From Oscillospiraceae bacterium (lineage in GTDB: Bacteria; Bacillota; Clostridia; Oscillospirales; Oscillospiraceae): a DNA stretch of 64,000 nucleotides. Positions 33,301 through 43,195 of the stretch are shown here, in pieces. Where the stretch lies: positions 46,530 through 110,529 of the forward strand of contig JAFROD010000048.1 in the NCBI GenBank assembly GCA_017429835.1, written 5' to 3'. Both the position numbers and the translations under genes were made by a program. A model generated the notes under the pieces. That model searched no databases and was not told where the DNA came from. It was given only the letters and a program-made list of their open reading frames with translations. Every line of letters begins with the position of its first letter. Position 1 is the first letter of the stretch.

Positions 33301-33579
33301 ATGAGCAGAAGCATTAAGAAAGGCCCGTTTGTTGCTCCTGAGCTGTATAAGCGCGTTGAAGAGCTCAACAAAACCGGTGAAAAGAAAGTGCTGAAGACCT
33401 GGTCCAGATCTTCCACCATTTTCCCCTCCTTTGTCGGTCACACAATCGCTGTCCATGACGGCCGCAAGCACGTTCCCGTCTACGTGACAGAAGACATGGT
33501 TGGTCATAAGCTGGGCGAGTTCGTTCTGACCAGAACGTTCCGCGGTCACTCCGGCTCCAAGACCTCCAACGCGAAGTAA
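33301..33579 (+). CDS. rpsS: 30S ribosomal protein S19
   Basis: 92 residues, standard. Forms a complex with S13 in the 30S head near the A-site t[22 protein letters not shown] and the terminal [18 protein letters not shown] are hallmark stretches. AAGGAGG upstream, 14-base gap from rplB. Confidence 0.98.
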   Translation: MSRSIKKGPFVAPELYKRVEELNKTGEKKVLKTWSRSSTIFPSFVGHTIAVHDGRKHVPVYVTEDMVGHKLGEFVLTRTFRGHSGSKTSNAK

Positions 33580-33593
33580 GGAAGGAGAAAGAC

Positions 33594-33929
33594 ATGGAAG
33601 CAAGAGCACATCTGAAATACCTGCGTATTTCTCCGCGCAAGGTCACGATCCTCTGCGATCTGATTCGCGGCAAGGACGCGAAGACCGCATGCGCCTATAT
33701 CATGCAGACCCCGAAGGCAGCTTCTGAGCCCATGCTCAAGCTCCTCAAGAGTGCGATCGCCAACGCCGAGAACAATCACGGCATGGACGTTGACAAGCTC
33801 TACGTCTCCACCGCGGTTGCGAATCCCGGTCCCACGCTCAAGCGCGGCAGACCGAGAGCAAAAGGCAGATACAATCGCATTCTCAAGAGAACGACGCACC
33901 TCACCATCGGCGTGAGCGAGAAGGCTTAA
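33594..33929 (+). CDS. rplV: 50S ribosomal protein L22
   Basis: 111 residues; its beta-hairpin reaches into the exit tunnel. Conserved [18 protein letters not shown] at the N-terminus and [19 protein letters not shown] with the tunnel-tip arginines near the end. AAGGAG upstream; 10 bases before rpsC. Confidence 0.97.
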   Translation: MEARAHLKYLRISPRKVTILCDLIRGKDAKTACAYIMQTPKAASEPMLKLLKSAIANAENNHGMDVDKLYVSTAVANPGPTLKRGRPRAKGRYNRILKRTTHLTIGVSEKA

Positions 33930-33939
33930 GGAGGTTACT

Positions 33940-34728
33940 ATGGGACAGAAAGTTAATCCTCATGGTTTGCGCGTTGGCGTAATCAAGGACTGGGATTCCC
34001 GTTGGTATGCCCGTAACGACAAGGTCGGCGACCTGATCGTTGAGGACTACAACATCCGCAAGGATCTCAAGAAGAGACTCTTTGCCGCTGGCATTGCGAA
34101 GATCGAGATCGAGCGCAGCAACGCCCGCGTGAAGATCAATCTGCACTGCTCCCGCCCGGGCGTCGTTATCGGCAAGGGCGGCCAGGAGATCGAAAAGCTC
34201 CGTCTGGAGCTCGAGCAGAAGATCGGCAAGTCCGTCGCTCTGAACATCGTTGAAGTTCGCAGCCCGGACCTGAACGCTCAGCTTGTCGCAGAGAACATCG
34301 CGGCACAGCTCGAGAAGAGAATTTCCTTCCGCCGTGCAATGAAGCAGGCGATGCAGAGAGCGACCCGCCTGGGCGCGAAGGGCATCAAGTGCGCATGCGG
34401 CGGCCGTCTCGGCGGCGCGGAAATCGCCCGCAGCGAGTCCTATCACGAGGGCACCATTCCCCTGCAGACCCTCCGTGCGGACATCGAGTACGGCTTTGCG
34501 GAAGCAAACACCACTTATGGCAAGATCGGCTGCAAGGTGTGGATCTACAAGGGCGAAGTCCTGAACTCCACGCTGCGTCAGTCCGCTCCGGAAGCGCCTC
34601 GTCGTGACCGCCGCAACAACGACCGTCGTCGTGACGACCGTCGTCAGGGCGGTGAGCGCCGCGGTGACCGGAAGCCTTTCAATGGCGAGCGTCGTCGCGA
34701 CGATCGCAGAGAAGGAGGCAACCGCTAA
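33940..34728 (+). CDS. rpsC: 30S ribosomal protein S3 with long Arg/Asp-rich tail
   Basis: 262 residues; KH domain protein at the mRNA entry channel with helicase role. Core motifs [27 protein letters not shown] (KH GxxG loop) and [12 protein letters not shown] are normal up to about residue 215. The last about 45 residues are almost entirely Arg, Asp, Asn and Gly ([20 protein letters not shown]), longer than typical S3 (about 215-230). The stop overlaps the rplP start by one base (TAATG). Confidence 0.97.
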   Translation: MGQKVNPHGLRVGVIKDWDSRWYARNDKVGDLIVEDYNIRKDLKKRLFAAGIAKIEIERSNARVKINLHCSRPGVVIGKGGQEIEKLRLELEQKIGKSVALNIVEVRSPDLNAQLVAENIAAQLEKRISFRRAMKQAMQRATRLGAKGIKCACGGRLGGAEIARSESYHEGTIPLQTLRADIEYGFAEANTTYGKIGCKVWIYKGEVLNSTLRQSAPEAPRRDRRNNDRRRDDRRQGGERRGDRKPFNGERRRDDRREGGNR

Positions 34729-35162
34729 TGTTAATGCCCAAGAGAACAAAGTTCCGTCGAGTTCAGCGCGGCCGTATGAAGGGCGCGGCTTCTCGCGGCA
34801 ATAAGGTGTCCTACGGCGAATACGGCATTCAGGCCGTAGAGCCCGGCTGGATCACCGGCAACCAGATCGAAGCGGCTCGTATCGCGATGACCCGTTACAC
34901 CAAGCGTAGCGGCCAGGTCTGGATCAAAATCTTCCCCGACAAGCCTGTTTCTAAGAAGGCTCTCGGCGTCCGTATGGGCTCCGGTAAGGGCGCTCCCGAA
35001 TACTGGGTTGCAGTCGTCAAGGCGCAGAAGGTCATGTTCGAGATCGGCGGCGTGTCCGAAGAAGACGCTCGTGAGGCGCTTCGTCTGGCACAGCACAAGC
35101 TGCCCATCAAGACCAAGATCATTGCCCGTGAGGAAGCAGTATCTGAGAATGGTGGTGAATAA
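34728..35162 (+). CDS. rplP: 50S ribosomal protein L16
   Basis: 144 residues; late-assembly protein that positions A-site t[22 protein letters not shown] at the start and [20 protein letters not shown] in the middle are signature stretches. AAGGAGG lies within the rpsC tail. One-base TAATG overlaps on both sides couple rpsC, rplP and rpmC. Confidence 0.98.
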   Translation: MLMPKRTKFRRVQRGRMKGAASRGNKVSYGEYGIQAVEPGWITGNQIEAARIAMTRYTKRSGQVWIKIFPDKPVSKKALGVRMGSGKGAPEYWVAVVKAQKVMFEIGGVSEEDAREALRLAQHKLPIKTKIIAREEAVSENGGE

Positions 35163-35359
35163 TGATGAAGGCTAAAGAACTCAGAGCCATGTCCGTGGCT
35201 GACCTGGAAGCGAAGGTCAAGGATCTGAAGAAGGATCTCTTCTTCCTGCGCATGCAGCACGCAACGAACCAGCTCGATAATCCGATCAAAATCGCCGCTG
35301 TCAAGAAAGACATTGCCCGCATCAAAACAATTATTCGTGAGAAAGAGACCGCAATCTGA
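35162..35359 (+). CDS. rpmC: 50S ribosomal protein L29
   Basis: 65 residues, two-helix protein beside L23 at the tunnel exit. Typical [20 protein letters not shown] and [17 protein letters not shown]. The start may be ATG 35162 (TAATG overlap) or 35165 immediately after; the first gives MMKAKEL. Confidence 0.96.
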   Translation: MMKAKELRAMSVADLEAKVKDLKKDLFFLRMQHATNQLDNPIKIAAVKKDIARIKTIIREKETAI

Positions 35360-35373
35360 GGAGGTAAGCGAAA

Positions 35374-35637
35374 ATGAGTGAAACTACAAGAGCTTTCCGC
35401 AAAACCAGGATTGGTCGGGTCGTCTCCGATAAGATGGACAAGACCATCGTGGTTGCTGTTGAGGACAGCGTGCAGCATAAGCTGTACAAAAAAATCGTGA
35501 AAAGAACCTATAAGCTGAAGGCGCACGACGAAAACAACGAGTGCGGCGTCGGCGATACCGTTAAGGTGATGGAGTGCCGCCCCCTGTCCAAGGACAAGAG
35601 ATGGCGTCTCGTTGAAATCATCAAGAAGGCTGAATAA
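35374..35637 (+). CDS. rpsQ: 30S ribosomal protein S17
   Basis: 87 residues; OB-fold primary 16S rRNA-binding protein. Characteristic [22 protein letters not shown] and [36 protein letters not shown] upstream of the ATG. Confidence 0.97.
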   Translation: MSETTRAFRKTRIGRVVSDKMDKTIVVAVEDSVQHKLYKKIVKRTYKLKAHDENNECGVGDTVKVMECRPLSKDKRWRLVEIIKKAE

Positions 35638-35652
35638 GGAGGTCGACAACTA

Positions 35653-36021
35653 ATGATCCAAGAAGAGTCTTATCTGAAAGTTGCTGACAACACCGGCGCG
35701 AAGGAGATCAAGTGCATCCGCATTCTCGGCGGCTCCAGACGCAAGTTCGGCAATATCGGCGACGTCATCATCGCCTCCGTCCGTAAGGCAGCTCCCGGCG
35801 GCACCGTGAAGAAGGGCGAAGTTGTTCGCGCCGTCATCGTCCGTACCGCGAAGGGCGTCCGCCGCGCTGACGGCACCTATGTTCGTTTCGATGAGAACGC
35901 AGCAGTTCTGGTCAAAGAGGACAAGAATCCCTGCGGCACCCGTATTTTTGGGCCGGTCGCAAGAGAGCTTCGTGACAAGGAATACATGAAGATTCTCTCC
36001 CTGGCACCGGAAGTCATTTAA
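35653..36021 (+). CDS. rplN: 50S ribosomal protein L14
   Basis: 122 residues, exact usual length; forms intersubunit bridges with 16S rRNA. Begins [19 protein letters not shown] and ends FMKI-type [21 protein letters not shown] upstream, 15-base gap. Confidence 0.98.
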   Translation: MIQEESYLKVADNTGAKEIKCIRILGGSRRKFGNIGDVIIASVRKAAPGGTVKKGEVVRAVIVRTAKGVRRADGTYVRFDENAAVLVKEDKNPCGTRIFGPVARELRDKEYMKILSLAPEVI

Positions 36022-36036
36022 TAGGGGGAGCAAAGA

Positions 36037-36342
36037 ATGAACATTAAGAAAAACGATACCGTTATCGTCTTGTCCGGCAAGTCCAAGGGCAAGAAGGGCA
36101 AGGTGCTCACCGCCATGCCCAGCGAAGGAAAAGTTATTGTCGAGGGCGTCAACATTGCTACCTGCCACGTAAAGGCTCGCAAGCAGAATGAGACCAGCGG
36201 CATTGTCAAGCGTGAGATCCCCATTCGTGTGGACAAGGTTCAGCTCTACTGCTCCAACTGCAAGAAGGGCGTCCGCGTCGGCTTCAACGTCGACGGCGAC
36301 AAGAAGATCCGCGTCTGCAAGAAGTGCGGCAAGGAAATCTAA
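36037..36342 (+). CDS. rplX: 50S ribosomal protein L24
   Basis: 101 residues; assembly-initiator protein with an N-terminal KOW motif ([20 protein letters not shown]). The C-terminal half carries a CSNCKKG...CKKCGK pair of CxxC knuckles, so it is a zinc-binding (C+) form. GGGGGAG upstream. Confidence 0.97.
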   Translation: MNIKKNDTVIVLSGKSKGKKGKVLTAMPSEGKVIVEGVNIATCHVKARKQNETSGIVKREIPIRVDKVQLYCSNCKKGVRVGFNVDGDKKIRVCKKCGKEI

Positions 36343-36359
36343 GGAGGAGGAACGACGAA

Positions 36360-36899
36360 ATGGCAAGACTGCAAGTGAAGTACAAAGAAGAAATCGCTCC
36401 TGCTCTGATGAAGAAGTTCCAGTACAAGAGCGTCATGCAGATCCCCCAGATCGCAAAGGTCATTGTGAACGTCGGCTGCGGCGAGAGCAAGAACAATGCG
36501 AAGGAAATCGAGGCGATCTGCAAGGACATCGCCACCATCACCGGCCAGAAGCCCGTTACCACCAAGGCCCGTAAGTCCGTTGCGAACTTCAAGGTTCGTG
36601 AAGGCGAGACCGTCGGCGTGAAGGTCACCCTCCGCGGCGATAAGATGTGGGAGTTTATCGACCGTCTGTTCAACGTGGCGCTGCCCCGTGTCCGCGACTT
36701 CCGCGGCATCAACCCCAACGCCTTCGACGGCCGCGGCAACTATGCCCTCGGTCTGAAGGAACAGCTCATCTTCCCGGAAATCGAGTACGATAAGGTCGAC
36801 AAGATCCGCGGCATGGACATTTGCATCTGCACCACCGCGAATACCGACGAAGAAGCCAAGGAACTGCTGACTCTGGTCGGCGCGCCGTTCCACGCTTAA
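36360..36899 (+). CDS. rplE: 50S ribosomal protein L5
   Basis: 179 residues; binds 5S rRNA and contacts P-site tRNA. Conserved [62 protein letters not shown] 36360 follows AAGGAGGAGG. Confidence 0.98.
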   Translation: MARLQVKYKEEIAPALMKKFQYKSVMQIPQIAKVIVNVGCGESKNNAKEIEAICKDIATITGQKPVTTKARKSVANFKVREGETVGVKVTLRGDKMWEFIDRLFNVALPRVRDFRGINPNAFDGRGNYALGLKEQLIFPEIEYDKVDKIRGMDICICTTANTDEEAKELLTLVGAPFHA

Positions 36900-36917
36900 T
36901 TTGGGAGGAAGAACGAA

Positions 36918-37103
36918 ATGGCAAGAAAAGCTATGATCCTGAAGCAGCAGGCTGGAAACAAGTTCTCCACCCGCCGCTACAACCGCTGCAAGATCTGCGG
37001 CAGACCCCATGCTTACCTGCGTGACTTCGGCGTATGCCGTATCTGCTTCCGCGAGCTCGCCTACAAGGGCGAGATCCCCGGCGTGAAGAAGGCAAGCTGG
37101 TAA
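36918..37103 (+). CDS. rpsN: 30S ribosomal protein S14, zinc type
   Basis: 61 residues, the short zinc-binding form (S14 type Z). Two CxxC knuckles CKICG and CRICF at about residues 24-43 form the zinc site. GGGAGG upstream. It is followed by an exceptional 188-base non-coding spacer before rpsH. Confidence 0.97.
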   Translation: MARKAMILKQQAGNKFSTRRYNRCKICGRPHAYLRDFGVCRICFRELAYKGEIPGVKKASW

Positions 37104-37291
37104 AAACCAAGAAGCTCTGATGGGCAGCACTGCTGCCCGAAAGGGCAAAACCACACCGTACAGTGTGATCAAAATGTAAAACAGGCATCAGAAGTCAGGG
37201 GAAAATGGAGTCGGATTCGCGGCTCACATTCTCCTGATACTCTGGCGTCTTAACGGGTACAGCCCGTAACTTCTAAAGGAGGTAACATCAC
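37104..37291 (+). promoter_or_regulatory. Branched RNA element between rpsN and rpsH
   Basis: The 188-base spacer can fold into a closing stem TCTGATG (37116-37122) with CATCAGA (37186-37192). It encloses GGGCAG-CACTG-CTGCCC (37122-37138) and CACAC-CGTACA-GTGTG (37152-37167), a three-way-junction plan. An alternative hairpin GCCC-GAAA-GGGC (37135-37146) with a GNRA loop uses the 3' arm of the first and excludes it. Downstream lie GGAG/CTCC and ACGGG-TACAG-CCCGT (near 37253-37268), just before the AAAGGAGGT site. No terminator-like T-run. A cis-regulatory or processing RNA is inferred; I know no described motif here. Confidence 0.5.
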
Positions 37292-37690
37292 ATGCAAATC
37301 ACCGATCCCGTAGCAGATATGCTTACCAGAATCCGTAACGCTAACTCTGCAAAGCACGACACCGTTGATGTCCCCGCTTCCAATCTGAAGAAGGACATCG
37401 CCAAGATCCTGTTCGACGAAGGCTACATCGCTGCCTACGAAGTCGAAGAGGACGGCAAGCAGGGCATGATCCACATCACCCTGAAGTATCTCGGCAATAA
37501 GGAAAAGGTCATTTCCGGTCTTCGCCGCGTTTCCAAGCCCGGTCTGCGTGTCTACGCCGGCGCTGAGGAACTCCCGAAGGTTCTGCGTGGCCTGGGTATT
37601 GCCATCATTTCCACATCCAAGGGCGTTATGACCGACAAGGCTGCTCGCGCAGCGCACATCGGCGGCGAAGTCCTTGCGTTCGTCTGGTAA
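37292..37690 (+). CDS. rpsH: 30S ribosomal protein S8
   Basis: 132 residues; central 16S rRNA-binding protein and, in E. coli, the translational repressor of the spc operon. Typical [16 protein letters not shown] start and [21 protein letters not shown]-terminal motif. AAAGGAGGT upstream at an optimal distance, directly after the structured spacer. Confidence 0.98.
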   Translation: MQITDPVADMLTRIRNANSAKHDTVDVPASNLKKDIAKILFDEGYIAAYEVEEDGKQGMIHITLKYLGNKEKVISGLRRVSKPGLRVYAGAEELPKVLRGLGIAIISTSKGVMTDKAARAAHIGGEVLAFVW

Positions 37691-37702
37691 GGAGGTAACA
37701 CT

Positions 37703-38248
37703 ATGTCCAGAATCGGCAAAATGCCTATCACTGTACCGGCGGGCGTTGAAGTGACCATCGAAGACGGCAACCTTGTTACCGTCAAGGGCCCGAAGGGTAC
37801 ACTGACCAGCAAATTCCATCATGATATGATCATCAAGCAGGAAGGCGCAGTTATCACTGTTTCCCGTCCTGACGAAGAGCATGCACACAAGAGCCTGCAT
37901 GGTCTGACCCGCACCCTGCTGCACAATATGATCGTCGGCGTCGACAAGGGCTTCTCCAAGGAGCTCGAGGTCAACGGCGTCGGCTACCGTGCGGCGAAAG
38001 AAGACAAGAAGCTCGTTCTGAACGTCGGCTATTCTCATCCTGTCACCATGGAGGAGATCGACGGCATCACGATCGAGGTTCCCGCTCCCAACAAGATCGT
38101 GATCAGCGGCATCGACAAGCAGAAGGTCGGTCAGTTCGCTGCGAACGTCAGAGGCAAGCGGCCTCCCGAACCCTATAAGGGCAAGGGTATCAAGTATTCC
38201 ACCGAAGTTTTGCACCTCAAAGAGGGCAAGGCCGGCGGTAAGAAGTAA
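37703..38248 (+). CDS. rplF: 50S ribosomal protein L6
   Basis: 181 residues; two RRM-like domains near the GTPase centre. Begins [17 protein letters not shown] and ends with the rRNA-binding stretch [28 protein letters not shown] upstream, 12-base gap. Confidence 0.98.
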   Translation: MSRIGKMPITVPAGVEVTIEDGNLVTVKGPKGTLTSKFHHDMIIKQEGAVITVSRPDEEHAHKSLHGLTRTLLHNMIVGVDKGFSKELEVNGVGYRAAKEDKKLVLNVGYSHPVTMEEIDGITIEVPAPNKIVISGIDKQKVGQFAANVRGKRPPEPYKGKGIKYSTEVLHLKEGKAGGKK

Positions 38249-38264
38249 TAGGAGGTGTGCGTAA

Positions 38265-38624
38265 ATGATTAAGAAGACCGATAAGAAAGCAATGCGCATG
38301 AAGCGCCACGTTCGCGTTCGCGGTAAGATCTCCGGCACACCGGCCAGACCCCGCCTGAATGTTTTCAGAAGCAACGCCAACATCTATGCTCAGATCATTG
38401 ATGATGTCAACGGAGTCACTCTGGTTTCCGCTTCCACCGTGGAAAAAGAGTTCGAAGGCGCAACCGGCAACTGCGAAGCTGCCAAGAAGGTTGGCCAGCT
38501 CATCGCCGAGCGCGCAAAGGCCAAGGAGATCGAAGAGGTCGTTTTCGACCGCGGCGGTTATATCTATCACGGTCGTATCGCTGCTCTGGCTGACGGCGCC
38601 CGCGAAGGCGGACTCAAATTCTAA
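38265..38624 (+). CDS. rplR: 50S ribosomal protein L18
   Basis: 119 residues; binds 5S rRNA with L5. Basic N-terminus, [20 protein letters not shown], and [26 protein letters not shown] are typical. TAGGAGGTG upstream. Confidence 0.97.
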   Translation: MIKKTDKKAMRMKRHVRVRGKISGTPARPRLNVFRSNANIYAQIIDDVNGVTLVSASTVEKEFEGATGNCEAAKKVGQLIAERAKAKEIEEVVFDRGGYIYHGRIAALADGAREGGLKF

Positions 38625-38640
38625 GAGGAGGAACTGAAGA

Positions 38641-39153
38641 ATGGCTTATAACAGAGCTCCTGAAAAGGACAATGCTCCTGAAATGATCGAACGCGTCGTT
38701 TACCTGAACCGTGTCAGCAAGACGGTCAAGGGCGGCCGCGTCATGAAGTTCTCCGCGCTGGTTGTTGTCGGCGACGGCAACGGCACCGTGGGCTACGGCC
38801 TCGGCAAGGCGGCGGAAGTTTCCGAAGCCATCCTCAAGGGCATCGCAAACGCGAAGAAGAACCTGCATAAGGTCGTCCTCTCCGGCACCACGATCCCCCA
38901 TGAGGTCATCGGCATCTACGGTGCAGGCTCCGTCCTGATGAAGCCGGCTTCCGTCGGTACCGGCGTTATCGCCGGCGGCGCAGTCCGTGCTGTCATGGAA
39001 GCAGTCGGCATCAGCAACATTCGTACCAAGTGCCTGCGCTCCAATAACCCGCAGAACGTCGTCAAGGCGACGATGCAGGGTCTGCTGAGCCTGCGCGGCC
39101 CCGCTGAGGTCGCTCGTATCCGCGGCAAGAGCGTGGAAGAAATCATCGGTTAA
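38641..39153 (+). CDS. rpsE: 30S ribosomal protein S5
   Basis: 170 residues; controls decoding accuracy and lines the mRNA entry tunnel. Conserved [16 protein letters not shown] [30 protein letters not shown] and [20 protein letters not shown] upstream. Confidence 0.98.
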   Translation: MAYNRAPEKDNAPEMIERVVYLNRVSKTVKGGRVMKFSALVVVGDGNGTVGYGLGKAAEVSEAILKGIANAKKNLHKVVLSGTTIPHEVIGIYGAGSVLMKPASVGTGVIAGGAVRAVMEAVGISNIRTKCLRSNNPQNVVKATMQGLLSLRGPAEVARIRGKSVEEIIG

Positions 39154-39167
39154 GGAGGATACGAACA

Positions 39168-39350
39168 ATGGCACAGTTAAAGATCAAGCTCGTCAAGAGC
39201 CTCAACGGTCGTATCCAGAAGCACATTGCCACGGCGGAATCCTTCGGCCTTCGCAAGATCGGCCAGGAGACCATCCAGCCCGACAATGAACAGACTCGCG
39301 GCAAGATCGCCAAGATCGGCTATCTGCTCGAGGTCACCGAAGTAGAATAA
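39168..39350 (+). CDS. rpmD: 50S ribosomal protein L30
   Basis: 60 residues, normal. [15 protein letters not shown] start and [20 protein letters not shown] centre fit the bacterial short form. AAGGAGG upstream; 13 bases before rplO. Confidence 0.97.
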   Translation: MAQLKIKLVKSLNGRIQKHIATAESFGLRKIGQETIQPDNEQTRGKIAKIGYLLEVTEVE

Positions 39351-39363
39351 GGAGGAGACAAGA

Positions 39364-39804
39364 ATGGAATTACATGAACTTGCTCCCGTTCTGGGTTCTA
39401 CCCAGGTAGCAAAGCGCAAGGGCCGCGGCTGCGGCACCGGCAACGGCAAGACCGCAGGCCGCGGTCACAAGGGTCAGAAGGCTCGCTCCGGCGGCAAAGT
39501 CCGTATCGGCTTTGAAGGCGGTCAGATGCCTTTGGCACGCCGCATTCCGAAGCGCGGCTTCAACAACATCTTCGCCAAGCCCCTCACCGAGGTCAACCTC
39601 GGCGCCTTCGAGGCGTTTGAGGACGGCGCGGTCGTTGACGCGGCGGCTCTGGAAGAAAAGGGCATTATCCGTGACTGCAAGTACGGTTTGAAGGTCCTGT
39701 CCAACGGCACTCTCACGAAGAAGCTGACCGTCAAGGCAGCGGCTTTCTCCGAGTCTGCCAAAGCAAAGATCGAGGAGGCAGGCGGAAAGGCTGAGGTGGT
39801 GTAA
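39364..39804 (+). CDS. rplO: 50S ribosomal protein L15
   Basis: 146 residues; late-assembly 23S rRNA-binding protein. Gly/Arg/Lys-rich N-terminal arm ([20 protein letters not shown]) and [19 protein letters not shown] are signatures. Its stop codon directly abuts the TTG start of secY, whose ribosome binding site lies in the last codons of rplO. Confidence 0.98.
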   Translation: MELHELAPVLGSTQVAKRKGRGCGTGNGKTAGRGHKGQKARSGGKVRIGFEGGQMPLARRIPKRGFNNIFAKPLTEVNLGAFEAFEDGAVVDAAALEEKGIIRDCKYGLKVLSNGTLTKKLTVKAAAFSESAKAKIEEAGGKAEVV

Positions 39805-41103
39805 TTGTTTACGACACTTCGCAATGCGTGGAAGATCGCCGATCTTCGCAAGAAGATCCTCTTCACGCTCCTGATCGTTCTGCTTTACCGTATCGGTAAC
39901 GTCGTTCCCGTTCCGTTCGTCAACGTCTCGAACATGTCCGCCATGTTCGAGCAGGAACTGAGCGGCACCATCTTCGGTCTGTTCAACATGATGTCCGGCA
40001 ACGCATTCTCTATGGCGACCATCTTCGCTCTGAGCATCCAGCCGTATATCAACGCATCCATTATCATTCAGCTCCTCACCATTGCGATCCCTGCTCTGGA
40101 ACGTCTGAGCAAGGAAGGCGGCGAGGAGGGCAAGAAGAAGATCAACAAGATCACCCAGCTCACGACCGTTGCGCTCGGTCTTCTGATGGGCTTTGCCTAC
40201 TACGTCATGCTTGCCAACTACAACACCACGTACTCCGCGCAGGGAATGCAGCTCCTGACGCAGACGGGCGTTATGCCTGCCGTCGTCATCATTCTGTCCT
40301 TCACTGCCGGCGCAACGCTGGTCATGTGGCTGGGCGACCAGATCACGCAGTACGGTATCGGCAACGGTATCTCTATGATCCTGTTCGCGAACATCATTGC
40401 CCGTATCCCCGGCGGTATCATCATGCCGATGATCAACATGCTCTGGGAGAAGTGGTATTGGGTGCTCGCCCTCATCGTTGCGATGCTGGCGATCATCGTG
40501 TTCATCATCTTCGTCTCTCAGGCGGAGCGCCGGATCCCCGTGCAGTACGCCAAGAGAGTCGTCGGACGGAAGGTCTACGGCGGTCAGAACACGCACCTGC
40601 CGATCAAGGTCAACATGTCCGGCGTTCTGCCGATCATCTTCGCACAGTCGATCGCCTCTCTGCCCGCTACGATCTGCGCCTTCATCGGCGTGAAGAGCGG
40701 CTGGTGGTATGACAACGTGTTCAGCAGCACCAGCGTGATCTACGTGATCATTTATCTGCTGCTCATCATCGGCTTCAGCTACTTCTATGCAACGGTGCAG
40801 TACAACCCCGTCGAGGTTGCCAACAACCTCAAGAAGAACGGCGGCTTCATTCCCGGCTTCCGTCCGGGCCGTCCGACGTCGGATTTCATCCACAAGGTCA
40901 TCAACAAGATCACCCTCTTCGGTGCGATCTACCTTGGTATCGTCGCGGTGCTGCCGGTTCTGCTCGGCGCGGTGATGGGAGACACCAGATTCTCCTTCGG
41001 CGGCACGTCAGTCATCATCGTTGTTTCCGTTGCGCTTGAAACCGTCGCCGCCATCGAGGCGCAGATGATGATGCGCAACTACTCCGGATTCCTCGAGAAG
41101 TAA
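39805..41103 (+). CDS. secY: Protein translocase subunit SecY
   Basis: 432-residue channel-forming subunit of the Sec translocon with ten membrane helices. The start is a TTG immediately after the rplO stop, with GAGGTGGTG upstream; the resulting N-terminus MFTTLRNAWKIADLRKKILF is what SecY proteins have, so the start is secure. Plug and pore region QPYINASIIIQLLT and cytoplasmic loop RRIPVQYAKRVVGRK are intact. Confidence 0.98.
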   Translation: MFTTLRNAWKIADLRKKILFTLLIVLLYRIGNVVPVPFVNVSNMSAMFEQELSGTIFGLFNMMSGNAFSMATIFALSIQPYINASIIIQLLTIAIPALERLSKEGGEEGKKKINKITQLTTVALGLLMGFAYYVMLANYNTTYSAQGMQLLTQTGVMPAVVIILSFTAGATLVMWLGDQITQYGIGNGISMILFANIIARIPGGIIMPMINMLWEKWYWVLALIVAMLAIIVFIIFVSQAERRIPVQYAKRVVGRKVYGGQNTHLPIKVNMSGVLPIIFAQSIASLPATICAFIGVKSGWWYDNVFSSTSVIYVIIYLLLIIGFSYFYATVQYNPVEVANNLKKNGGFIPGFRPGRPTSDFIHKVINKITLFGAIYLGIVAVLPVLLGAVMGDTRFSFGGTSVIIVVSVALETVAAIEAQMMMRNYSGFLEK

Positions 41104-41119
41104 TCGGAGGCGCCGGATT

Positions 41120-41752
41120 ATGAGACTGATTCTTTTGGGAGCCCCCGGTGCGGGAAAGGGCACGCAGGCGGAGATCATCGCCGCGAAGCTGAATATCCCG
41201 ACCATTTCCACCGGGAATATCCTTCGGGAAGCAATCAAAAACGGTACGGAAACCGGTTTGAAGGCCAAGAGCTTCATGGATCAGGGCATGCTCGTTCCCG
41301 ACGACGTCATCATCGGCATCGTCCGGGAGCGGCTCGCGCAGCCGGATTGTGCGAACGGTTATATCCTTGACGGTATGCCGCGCACGATCCCGCAGGCGCA
41401 GGCTCTGCTGGAACAGGGCGTTGAGATCGACCGTGTCGTATCCATCGAAATCGCCGACGAAGTGATCGAGCAGCGCATGACCGGACGCCGCGTCTGCAGC
41501 GTCTGCGGCGCAAGCTATCACATCACGGCAAACCCGCCCAAAACGGAGGGCATCTGCAATGCGTGCGGCGGCGCGCTGACGATCCGCAAGGACGACAAGC
41601 CGGAAACGGTGCGTCATCGCCTTGAGGTATTCCACAGCGAGACCGAGGCACTCAAGGGCTTCTATGAAAAGCTCGGAAAGCTCAGGCTTGTCGAGGGAAA
41701 TCAGCCCATCGAGGATGCAACTCGTGATATCCTGGCGGCGTTGGGTGACTAA
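41120..41752 (+). CDS. adk: Adenylate kinase, zinc-lid form
   Basis: 210 residues; interconverts AMP+ATP and 2 ADP. P-loop GAPGAGKGTQ at residues 7-16, AMP-binding STGNILREA, and a LID with two CxxC pairs (CSVCGASYH...CNACGG), indicating structural zinc as in many Gram-positives. GGAGGCG upstream. It is three bases before map. Confidence 0.98.
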   Translation: MRLILLGAPGAGKGTQAEIIAAKLNIPTISTGNILREAIKNGTETGLKAKSFMDQGMLVPDDVIIGIVRERLAQPDCANGYILDGMPRTIPQAQALLEQGVEIDRVVSIEIADEVIEQRMTGRRVCSVCGASYHITANPPKTEGICNACGGALTIRKDDKPETVRHRLEVFHSETEALKGFYEKLGKLRLVEGNQPIEDATRDILAALGD

Positions 41753-41755
41753 TCT

Positions 41756-42511
41756 ATGATCCCAATCAAAAATGAACGCGAAATCTCCGTGATGCGCCGT
41801 GCCTGTAAGATTACCGCGGCAGCCCGTGCCTTGGCAGGGGAGATGGTAAGACCCGGCGTAACAACCAGGGAGATTGACAAAGCGGTCCACGATTATATCG
41901 TGTCGCAAGGTGCAACACCTTCCTTCCTCCACTATAACGGCTATCCTGCCAGCGCCTGTATCTCCGTGAACAATACCGTCATTCACGGCATACCGGACGG
42001 CAGAGTGCTGAAAGAAGGCGACATCGTCTCCGTTGACGTCGGCGCCTTCTGGGGAGGGTTTCATGGGGACTGCGCCGCAACTTTTGCCTGCGGAGCGATT
42101 GCTCCTGAGGCACAAAAGCTCATTGATGTCACGAGGCAGAGCTTTTTCGAGGGCGTGAAATTTGCACGCCAGGGTTACCGTATTTCCGACATCGGTCATG
42201 CAGTGCAGACCCATGCCGAAGCCAACGGATTCTCCGTGGTGCGCGCTTTCATCGGTCACGGTGTGGGCGAGCACCTGCACGAGGAGCCGGAGGTTCCGAA
42301 TTACGGCCAGCCCGGTAGAGGGCCGAGACTGGTTCGCGGTATGACGATCGCCATCGAGCCGATGGTCAACGCCGGCACCTACGAGGTGCGGGTGCTGAAG
42401 GACGGCTGGACGACGGTCACCGCGGACGGCAAGCTCTCGGCGCACTACGAAAATACTGTCCTCATCACAGACGGCGAGCCGGAAATTCTCACCGTCACCG
42501 AGGGGCTTTGA
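41756..42511 (+). CDS. map: Methionine aminopeptidase, type I
   Basis: 251 residues; removes initiator methionine from nascent chains. Metal ligands appear in order: DVGAFWGGFHGDCA (two Asp), IGHGVGEHLHEEP (His), TIAIEPMV (Glu) and NTVLI with the final Glu in HYENTV. The ribosome binding site is weak (GGGTGA) and only three bases separate it from adk, so coupling is likely. Confidence 0.97.
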   Translation: MIPIKNEREISVMRRACKITAAARALAGEMVRPGVTTREIDKAVHDYIVSQGATPSFLHYNGYPASACISVNNTVIHGIPDGRVLKEGDIVSVDVGAFWGGFHGDCAATFACGAIAPEAQKLIDVTRQSFFEGVKFARQGYRISDIGHAVQTHAEANGFSVVRAFIGHGVGEHLHEEPEVPNYGQPGRGPRLVRGMTIAIEPMVNAGTYEVRVLKDGWTTVTADGKLSAHYENTVLITDGEPEILTVTEGL

Positions 42512-42513
42512 CA

Positions 42514-42801
42514 ATGGAAGTTTCCAAATCGGATGTTGTTCTTTCCGTCGCTGGTCACGACAAGGGAATGCTGTTCTATGTGATCGACACAGACGGTGTG
42601 TACGTTTCCCTCGCGAACGGCAAGGAAAGAACGGTGGAAAAGCCCAAACGTAAAAAACTGAAACACGTCCGCAAACTCCCTCGGGAAAATTCGTCGCTCG
42701 CTGCGAAGATCCGTTCCGGCGAGCCGCTACTCAACAGCGAATTACGAAGGGAACTGGCGAAGATTCGCCAGGAAATCAGCGTTTTAACCAAGGAGGGTTG
42801 A
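42514..42801 (+). CDS. KOW-domain RNA-binding protein (L14e-like)
   Basis: 95 residues with a KOW/L14e-type SH3 barrel at the N-terminus (VSKSDVVLSVAGHDKGMLFYVIDTDG) and a basic segment KPKRKKLKHVRKL, then a helical tail. This gene sits between map and infA in many Clostridia, so it is probably ribosome- or rRNA-associated; the precise role is unknown. GAGGGG in the end of map serves as ribosome binding site; the gap to map is two bases. Confidence 0.85.
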   Translation: MEVSKSDVVLSVAGHDKGMLFYVIDTDGVYVSLANGKERTVEKPKRKKLKHVRKLPRENSSLAAKIRSGEPLLNSELRRELAKIRQEISVLTKEG

Positions 42802-42807
42802 AAAAAC

Positions 42808-43026
42808 TTGGCAAAGGACGACGTAATCGAACTTGAGGGCATCGTAACCGATGCATTGCCGAACGCGATGTTCAAAGTCAAAATCGGCGGAGAACACGTG
42901 ATTCTGGCGCACATTTCCGGCAAGCTCAGAATGAACTATATCAAGATCTTGCCCGGTGACAAGGTAACTGTTCAGATGTCTCCGTATGATCTGACCCAGG
43001 GTCGGATCACGTGGAGAAGCAAGTAA
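42808..43026 (+). CDS. infA: Translation initiation factor IF-1
   Basis: 72 residues, OB fold, blocks the A site during initiation. Typical [20 protein letters not shown] and GRITWRSK end. The start is TTG 42808 after AGGAGGG (42791-42797), giving the exact family N-terminus. Confidence 0.98.
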   Translation: MAKDDVIELEGIVTDALPNAMFKVKIGGEHVILAHISGKLRMNYIKILPGDKVTVQMSPYDLTQGRITWRSK

Positions 43027-43062
43027 TTCAGAGACATTGTTCTCATTTGGAGGTTAAACAGT

Positions 43063-43176
43063 ATGAAGGTTAGACCGTCCGTGAAGCCCATGTGCGAAAA
43101 ATGCAAGATCATCAAGCGCAAGGGCCGCGTCATGGTAATTTGCGAAAATCCCAAGCATAAGCAGAGACAAGGCTAA
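43063..43176 (+). CDS. rpmJ: 50S ribosomal protein L36
   Basis: 37 residues. [20 protein letters not shown] then [15 protein letters not shown]: a zinc site of CxxC, Cys and His (C+ form). TTGGAGGT upstream; normal place between infA and rpsM. Confidence 0.98.
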   Translation: MKVRPSVKPMCEKCKIIKRKGRVMVICENPKHKQRQG

Positions 43177-43195
43177 TAGGAGGTGCTTGAAGTAA

